A program made the translations under genes and the position numbers. DNA of 64,000 bases from Marisa cornuarietis (Eukaryota > Mollusca > Gastropoda > Architaenioglossa > Ampullariidae): the NCBI GenBank assembly GCA_004794655.1, contig SMMW01000555.1, forward strand, positions 8,825,001-8,889,000, in the 5' to 3' direction. A model generated the notes under the pieces. It was given only the letters and a program-made list of their open reading frames with translations, had not been told where the DNA came from and did no database searches. Shown in pieces: positions 51,101 to 60,100 of this stretch; the stretch's first letter is position 1, and the number at the start of each line of letters is the position of its first letter.

Positions 51101-54100
51101 TGTCCATCGGTTGAGTACAGCATTGCCTTCTGTGAGAAGGTGACCATTGCTGTCTTCGATGACTGAGATCTTTTGCTGGTCTGTCTTAGTGAGGGTCTTT
51201 AGAAGTTGGTAGGCCTTTTTGCTGTCACCTCGTGCCATTCCAACCTCTATGTCCTGGCACTGCTTCTCGATCCAGCTCTCCCTAGCTGCCTTCATCCCTT
51301 TCTTAATGGCACAATTCACTTCTTTGTATTTGGTTGCTGCTTCTGGTTTGCTTTTCTTTTCTCTCTTCAAGGCCCTCCTTTGGTCACAGAGGTCTAGTAT
51401 GTCGTTCGTGACCCATGGCTGTTTCTTGTTTCTATGTCGCCCTAGAACCTCTTGGGCTGTCGACAGTAGCACCTCTTTGATGTTTCCAGAGAGGGTGTCT
51501 ACATCACAGTCCACCAGGTTCAGTGCGCCAAATTTTCCGCCAACCGTGGCCTTGAAGACTTCTGCAACCTTTGGGTCTTGCAGCTTCTCCAAATCAAAGC
51601 GAATTCGGGGAGTGTTTGAGAGTCGCTTCGCTTTCAGCCTCAGCTTCAGGTTTGTTAGAACAAGGTCATGGTCGCTGCCTATGTCAGCGCCTGGGTACGT
51701 CCTTGTCTTGGCCCTGTTGATGCTGGATTTGAAGCGTCTCGGCAGTAGGATGTAGTCGATCTGATTATGGACCAGTCCGTCTGGTGAGTGCCAGGTGGCC
51801 GTCCTTGATTTCTTGTGGGGATACAAGGTGTTGGCTAAGGTGAGTCTCTGGCTCTGTGCGAACTCTAGGAGTCTGATGCCCCTGTCGTTGGTTTCACCAA
51901 GGCCAAATTTCCCCACCGTTCCTGCCCATTGCTGGTAGGCGTCTGGTCCGACCTTGGCGTTCCAGTCTCCGAGCACAACCAGGATGTCCTTTTTTGGAAC
52001 TGCCTTCACAATCTTGTCCAGTTGTTGGTAGAATTCTTCCACTTCGTCGTCTCCATGTGTGGAAGTTGGAGCGTATACTTGGACAATGGTGACATTATGA
52101 GGCTTGGCTGAGACACGAATGGAGATCAGCCGGCTGGATACGGGTGTACAGCTGATGACGGCCGCGGCCACCTTCCTGTGCACAAGGAAGCCCACGCCGT
52201 ACTCATGCCTGGTGTCCTCCCCACTGTACCACAGTCTGTGGCCGTCTTCCGTCACTGTTTCCCCAAATCCTGTCCATCTGACCTCCGCCAGTCCCACAAT
52301 GTCCCACTGATACCGTTTCAGCTCGTGTGTGAGTTGGTGCACTTTTCCGCACTGGTATAACGTGCGTACGTTCCACGTGCCAATGGTTGTTCCTTCTCTT
52401 AGTTTGATTTCTGTTTTGGTTTCAGTCTTGGTCTTGGTCTTGGCTCCAGTAGCACACTTTTCGCTGACCCCACGCTGGAGCCTCCCGATAGGGTGCGCGG
52501 TCGTTGTTAGTCCGGGCCGCGACCGATCCGGCATGTTATCTCTTTTCTGGCGTATATCCATGGTCCTTTCATTGAGCTTATACACTTGGTAGCGCTAATC
52601 CCTTCTCCAAGTGAACCACAGCCGATTGTCGGCCTGGTCGTGAACACGTAGGCGCTGGGCCCTGGCCGGTACTCTCGTCGTGGAGAGTCTTCGCCCACTG
52701 ATGCCGTGTTAGTATCAGGATTTTCTGTAGGGGTTTACTCCCTTAGCCTTTATCTTTCCCAAGATTCCCCCAAGGCAGTGGGGCCATTTTTCCTTGGCTA
52801 GGATGAGAGAAAATACGCGAGCGAGGGGACGTCTGAGTTGACCGCTCCATGCCGGCAGGTGAAAAAAAAAAATGGCGGCAGCGGCAACCACATGGTCTTC
52901 TAAGTTTCTATACTAGTCACATGATCGTTAAACTAGCCCATCAAACATCAAATTTTAAGCTTATGGTCTTATAAAAGCCTCTCTCAGAGTGGTTGGAGCA
53001 TTTATAAAATATAGATTCAAAAATTAAAATAGATGGCCTACTTCGCAGTTTGAGACGTCTGAGTTGACCGCTCCATGCCGGCAGGTGAAAAAAAAAATGG
53101 CGGCAGCGGCAACCACATGGTCTTCTAAGTTTCTATACTAGTCACATGATCGTTAAACTAGCCCATCAAACATCAAATTTTACTGCCGACGGTGTCTATA
53201 AATAATTTTAGGGTTGTGTTAGACGGTAGAAGGTGATTGTTCAGGAGAGGGCTCATTACAAATCTACTTGAAAGTGATAACTGGTCGGGGAGAAGTAGTT
53301 ATAATCATTTAATTTTAATTCCCTTATCAATATCTTAAAAAAATGCAACTTTATGGCCAATCTCATGGACAAGAGGACATAAGGGTGAAGTTGAAAGCAT
53401 CAAGTAAATCACAGCTCATGCATTAAGGTACAGTGAATTTTGTTTCCAAAATTCTGGTGTCGGCAAGAAACTGAGCGGATTTTGGTATCTCTATGTTAAA
53501 CACGACTCACGCGGCAGTAAATTTTGTGGAATTAAGGAGGACATTTCCTCTGCCAAGACGGATATTAATTAAAAAGCAGGCTGCTAGATAAGCCAGTACT
53601 GTCAGCTAATGCAGAGATGTCAAGATAGATGGCGCTGGCTTATCGATTCCTCCGTATCGATTGGATGTTGCCTGGGCTCTCAACGCTAGTGTTTGTCTCG
53701 TGCCCTTCCTTGTACTCGCAGACAGCCTGAAAGTTCGGGATCTTCTAGATATTCCACTTTCACGAGACGGACATCGCTTCAGAGAAATAAATCACGACGA
53801 CACCGGACGGCCTTCCGGCATTTTTTCGGCTCTTCTTTCTCGGGAATAATGGACGTAGGCTAACAAAAACTCTTCTCGTATCTTCTTCAAGAATTCTGGC
53901 TCTTACAAGGAGGCTGACTTTTCTCTTTAACCTGGTTTTTACGAATTGAAGTATGCCTAGGAATGCAATTCAGTTGTTGTTATGGTTGTAAAAAAAGTAG
54001 AGCAAAGCTTTATATGTAGCCTTTCGTGGCATCAACATAACAATTGTTTGAGCTGGTGTTCAATGACCACATTGAAATAAAATGCATCTGTCAATCTCTT

Positions 54101-57100
54101 ATCTGTGCCTCAATCGGGTATAGTTTTGGCAGTTATAGATCCTTACTGGAATTTTGCAAAGAGCAGAGACGCACATCAGTACAGTATCCAAGGAGGGTCG
54201 CCCCCCACTGTATCTGAAATCATAATCCTTTCCTCAAATACTAAAGTCTCTTTTCCCCGTTTCTCACTATGCTTTGGAAATATTTGTAACCACCTCGATG
54301 CTAACAAATAGGTTTGTTTCATCACTACCATCGATATTGTTCTTTTGAGATGCATTTACGTAGCTTAACATTTCGTTAACCAAATTTAAAGTAAATTTTC
54401 TTTAGTTTTTCATTTGTCTATTCAATAACAGTTGACTTTTTTCTTTTCAGCTAGCCATAGACTTGAAGAAATGCATGTTCGTGCCTGGATTAAACTTTCT
54501 CACAGATAAAGCAAGGATTGGGGAAAAATAATAGCATGGAAACCAGATTGAATAACAATTGCCAGTCAATGGTTGAAATAAAAATTTATTTGGACTTAAT
54601 GAAGATTTACTTCCAACAATCGGCAGTTACAAATTACAGCGTTATGAATACTAGACCTAGAGGATGTGTAGCGTAGCAGTCAATTAAAAAGTTGACAAGT
54701 ATTAGTATTGTATAAGGATTTCTTACTGGTGCCCGTCATTATATTACACTAAACACCTGTAATGGCAACACGGTTTTTTAAATAGCAAGTTAGCGGTTCT
54801 AACCAAAAACTATCTACATCAGGACGTTTGCTAATCATTTTTACAGAAAGCATTTTCAGACTTTAGTGAGCAAGTCAGCTGTTGCTTCGGGAAAACATAA
54901 AAATTCTTTCTCATTAAACTATATATGGTTTTCTGAAATTTGTCAATTTTTATTCTAAAATTAGAAACGATTTGAAACTGACATTTTTGAAAGCGGGAAA
55001 ATGTATCAGTCTTAACCGTTAAACTCTTTTATTGCTTCTACTATTAACAAGTTTACAAAATAGTGTTTATGTGCTTACATATATATATATATATATAGCA
55101 ATGTAAAAGCTTCTGCTGTGCTGCCTTGCTTTGCTCGCTTACTGTTGGTGTCTAGATCTTCATTAATGTTTTAATTTTGCCTTGACTACTAGCAGGAGTA
55201 GTTTTTCTCTACTCACTGTTTCTATCCCCTCGTGCTGTTTCTGCGTGACTGTTGCAGACGTTGCTATTTACCTTACCCATAAGACATTACCTTTTTTCTC
55301 CCTCCTTCATTATTGAAACCTATAATCCTTTTTAAATTGATGTATAGTATAGCATTGATGTGCATGCTTCTTTTCACAGATGCTTTATCGAGTAGTTATA
55401 ATCCTGCATTTTTATTACACAATGCATGAAAGGCTTAGTAAGGAAAAACTAATTTTCTGCTGGAAAGTGTTTTTAAACCTATCTTGTGTGTGCATGTTTC
55501 ACGGCCAGCACACTGTTGGTATTTACAGCTCGTGCTCACATTTGTCTGTAACCACGCACATTTTTCCTCAAGCGGTCACGGTTCCGTTTCACTGTGATTT
55601 GATCCAATCATCTCCCTATTTTCCAAGGCTTAGGCACCAGATTCTTCCATTATCTTTCGGTAATTTGGTAATTATAAGCGATTTCTGCCACCAGTCAGGT
55701 GCAGATCTCAAAACATGAGTTCCAGACAACAGTGCATGATTACTTAGGCTTCTAATGCTGTCCTCGTATTCCAGAATCCGTGTTTTGTCAATAAAAGCAT
55801 ATTTTAATTAAAATCGTAATGAAGTCCTTTTCTTTGTACTTGATATTTTTTTAAGATGTAGGTGCCCCATCTCAGGAGAATTTTCCTGAAAAAGCTTAAT
55901 TTCTTTGGCCCAGTATTGTTACAATTTCAAAACATTTTGAAAACTGACTCCATATTCTGCATATTCTAAGGTACGACTTGAGGTTTTTAAGACATGAAGC
56001 TTTTCTGGTGATATTGAACGTAAGAAGATTCTTCCCTTTGATTTACTGCTGTTTCGCTGCACGGCACGGGCACTTTTTTCTTGCATCTTTCTCTAGCCAA
56101 AGAAATAGAATTTTCAGGGAATTTGTGTCCTTCATTCTGCTTGTTTTTCTTTTCTTGTATTGGAGAGGTATGGCGCATTTCCTCTTCTATAAAGTCCAGC
56201 ACCCCTCCCCTTGCCCATCTCCTCAAGCCAGTGCTTTTTTCTTGGTTTGCGCTTTGCACTTTTTTTTTAAAGTTTGGTGAACTTTACTCCCGCCCTGCCC
56301 CCTGTTGGTGACGTAACCGGTTGCCCACGATGATGCAGTGGTGTTAACGGTGTGTACTTATTCTCTCTTACCTGCCTACCTGTGCACGAGAGTGTGTACC
56401 TATCATATAGCCGCAGCGTCCTGGAGACTGGCTACGCCAAGTCTACGAATGGGAAAGTCAAAGCGGTGTTTTTTTTCTTTGTAACAACCACTCGCGGGTT
56501 TTTAAAAAAAAATATTTTTTTCTTCCTGATGTATCGATTCCGCTCCACCTCGCGTTCGCTTAGCAACGTGATAAGGGGCGGAAGAATGTATCGTGTTGTA
56601 ATTTTTTGTGCTTTTCTCTCTGATGACGTCGCAGTTCCTAGCCATCGCGGGCAAATTCATGCGCATCTTCAACCTCATTTGTCTCATGTTCCTGCTGGGC
56701 CACTGGAACGGCTGCCTGCAGTTTCTCGTCCCTATGCTGCAGGACTTCCCCAAGGCGAGCTGGGTGGCGATCGAAGAGTTGCAGGTCAGTGATCGAGTTA
56801 CGTGGTCTGTTTGAGGGACTGGAGGTTGCTATTGGCATAGTCTTCATAGATTTCCATAGGATCCTACCATGGCATCCTGCAAATCGTAAGTTCCACATAA
56901 TCTGTCTGAAGAACGTTCCTTTATAAAATATTTCATCAATAATGAAGCAAGGAAGAAATATCCACTTCTACACACGTTTTTTCTTTACAATACTAGCCGC
57001 AACCAAAAGAAGAATAGATAAAAGATACAAATAAATATAAATAAATCAGTACATAAAAGTGCACGCATCTCCTTTTAACAAAATTGCCCAAAGACGTAGA

Positions 57101-60100
57101 ATTGTTAAGAGAAACACTTAAAATCGTTTCAGTAGTCTCAATGTCTCCCCACCTCCACCCGATCTGAGGGTAAATTGCGTTGTTGCCGGTAAGGTTTTGT
57201 TATTATTCAAGCCTCAAGCATGATTCTCTTCCCTGCCAACTGCAGCGTACAGATGTCGGCATCTGCTCTACAGCCGTTGCTCTCACACCAGACCCTCAAT
57301 TGTTGATCTTAACAATAGTGAATGTAGTGGAAAGCCCCGTAAAGAGACACTTTTACTGTCCTTGAACGCCGGGCTGAACTCGCAGAAAAAACACGAGTTG
57401 TGATGATTGATTTTCATTCCCACACTGCCTTCGTGTTGGGAGGCTTACAGTGATTCCTGTCTTACCGGACCTTGCTTCTAATCCTGCAATGCAGTAAAAA
57501 AAACCGGATTTATGGATCAAAAAGCGAGCAAACGCCTTCAGCAGTATTGCAAGAACTGAAGGGAATGCCATTCCTACACAGTCAGATGAAAGTGGTCTCT
57601 TTTAGTAGTTTGCACTCTTTCTTTTGCAGTTTGATAAACGTTCTAGATATATATATATATTAGATAAAGCCCGTGGTTTTAGGCATCGTACTCTTTTTTT
57701 AAAGCTTAATTGTGTGTTTATCTACAAATCTGTTTATTTGTTTGATATGACCCCAGCAAAGTAAGGTTGACAAGGCGTGTATATCTATGGGGAAGTCTTC
57801 ATATACCTTCTAAACCTATCTTGCAGATAAAAGCTATTACATCAAATTCAAAGAAGCTAACATATTTTTGGTGACATAAAATTGTTCAGCTCCAGATGGC
57901 GCCAGTCTCATTTCTTCCACCCAACAGCACTTCAGCATGAAGCTTACAGGAACGGATCTTTCGTTGATGTCAAGTAAGACGAAGTCGAGCCCCTTTTGTG
58001 CAGGCTCTGAACAAAAACTCTAGCTGAGCAAAGCACATCACCAGCCTTGGGCAAAAATAGTCTTACGATCTGGAGATTTTTTAATTTCAAGCACTCTGAT
58101 GCGAAAAGCTGTCTTCTTTCTATATACAGGTTCGACTTTAAGATTGCATTTTTGTTCTTTCGTGTTAGTGAATGGCGTGGAAGCAAATTAAGTAAACAGA
58201 ACAAATCTGATGGCATATAATTTGAAAGGATATCTCCATAAACAGCCATGACAAACAGAAAGGAAGGCGGAAGCCCAGAGGATGTTTTATGGATTCTGTG
58301 GCCTCTGCCTGACAAATAGCTTGAAATTGTTTTCAGTACACATGGAAAGCGCACAACATGCCTTCAGACCGTTGGACATGTTCCTCAAGCCCTGTTATAG
58401 GTCAGATCGCGGTGACACAGAGTGCACACCTGCTGGATTTTATTAAAATTGCAGGGTACCTTGTACCACTGAGAAGAACAGTTTGTAGAACTTTGCTTGC
58501 ATTCTGTCACCTACAATACAATTAAAAATAATTTTTCATCTTTTGCTTTTTTCGTCCTTTCCTGTGCATGTTTTATTTGACTGGCCATCATCGCAGGGTC
58601 ATAATTGTTCTATTGCTCTACTACTCTCTAACTTGTCGCCATTTCAGAAGAATGTTTTATGATTTTTGTTTTTGTTTTTCTGTTTGTTTGTTTTTGTCTA
58701 CACCTGCCTAAATTTTCATGTTAACTTTTTCTTTGTACCCGCAGGATGCCCACTGGGCGGAGCAGTACACGTGGGCACTATTCAAGGCATTGTCTCACAT
58801 GCTGTGCATCGGTTACGGTCGCTTCCCGCCACAAAACATGTCAGATACATGGCTCACCATCCTCAGCATGCTCAGTGGCGCCACCTGCTACGCGTTATTT
58901 TTAGCTCACACGACCACTCTCATTCAGTCGTTCGACACCTCACGACGACTCTACAACGAAAAGGTTTGTCATACAACAGGCTGCTTCGTGAAGACAAGAA
59001 AACATAATGTCTCTAAGATTGAATACGGTTTTAAATAGATATTTTTTATTTTTTATTTTTAAAAATTGTCTGTATATATATATATATATTAGAAAGAGTA
59101 GTACCCATTTCAATTATAAAGTCTGAAAGACGTTTATTAGATTTGACTGACAAAACAATATTAATAGACTGACAGATGAAGAAAGAGAAAGAGAGAGAAG
59201 GAGCATATTTAGAACTTTATTGTTAAGTGGTTTCTCTTCTCCTTCCAGTTCAAGCAGGTGGAGGAGTACATGATCTACCGGAAGTTACCCCGGAGTCTGA
59301 GGCAGCGCATCACTGATTATTACGAACATCGCTACCAGGGCAAAATGTTTGATGAGTTCACCATCCTCTCCGAACTCAACGAGTGTCTGCATCATGTGCG
59401 TAGCTCTCTTAGTTTTAAATGCGATTTCCTGAAAAGTACCTTTAATAATTTTCCCTTTCAGAACAGGTTTTATCGTTTAATCTTACGGTCGCAGAGCCGC
59501 CCCTTCAAGTAGCCGATCATTTTACCCGAATTTAGAATCGTTCATTCGTTGATTTCACATTAGTGCTTCGGTTTTTATTTTTTTTTAAGAACGCATTTAC
59601 TGGTTCTAAATTCTCCCAGCGCTTCGCGATGGCTGCGAGACTGACCACTTCTTAAGTTTGTGTTTTGAATGACAAAAAGGTGGTAAAGGTTCAGTTTGCT
59701 GGTACATGGCGCATAATAAGTGGAAGCAACACTGTAACACTGAGAAAAGATTTTTTCTTAAATCATGCATACAGTGATTTTTTCCCATCTTTTATGATAT
59801 ACTAAAATTGCTACTTATCAATCCTTCCTTTAAATAGTTTTCTTGCTTCTTGTGATCCCATAAATACGTAATTGGATTACGCGCCACTTCCTAAATACAG
59901 TTAAAATATATTCCTATCACCTCTGAAAGCAGGATATATTTTTTCAGATAATTTTCTTGACATCCATATTTCATCCTTTTATGGCATTATGCGACTAATG
60001 AAATGCACACAGGGGACGTAAAGCATGTCCACCTCAACATTTTGAATGCATCCAATTTCTTTCATTCGATCCGAAGACAGTTTTCGCTTTTAGAAAGGCC

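Larger units (their letters stand above)
49460..53182 (-). mobile_element. RTE-like non-LTR retrotransposon, apparently intact ORF, with repeated 5' flank
   Basis: On the minus strand it runs from the repeat pair (5') through an untranslated leader (about 52827-52586) and the 1,039-codon ORF to a 3' end with a short tandem tail. The tail is visible on the plus strand as gtcagtcagtcagtc at about 49461-49475. A short-tandem tail instead of poly(A) is typical of the RTE clade. The 3' UTR is almost absent: the stop lies within a few bases of the tail. The 5' boundary is uncertain; it could be near 52830 or include both 130-bp repeats up to 53182. I could not identify target-site duplications. The element is antisense within the HCN intron, so its own poly(A) or splice signals should not directly terminate the host transcript. 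Confidence 0.85.
48499..56634 (+). other. HCN intron C-D, carrying an antisense RTE retrotransposon
   Basis: This 8.1-kb intron separates S4 from S5. The RTE-like element occupies 49,460 to about 52,830 or beyond on the minus strand. The paired 130-bp repeats follow at 52828 and 53054. The rest is AT-rich, with a TA run at 55078-55097. I see no additional HCN exon, though a six-base micro-exon could not be recognised by eye. Confidence 0.8.

Noticed and set aside
51219..51755. 178-codon plus-strand frame inside the RTE element
   Set aside because: Antisense shadow of the endonuclease/RT ORF, with no domain of its own.
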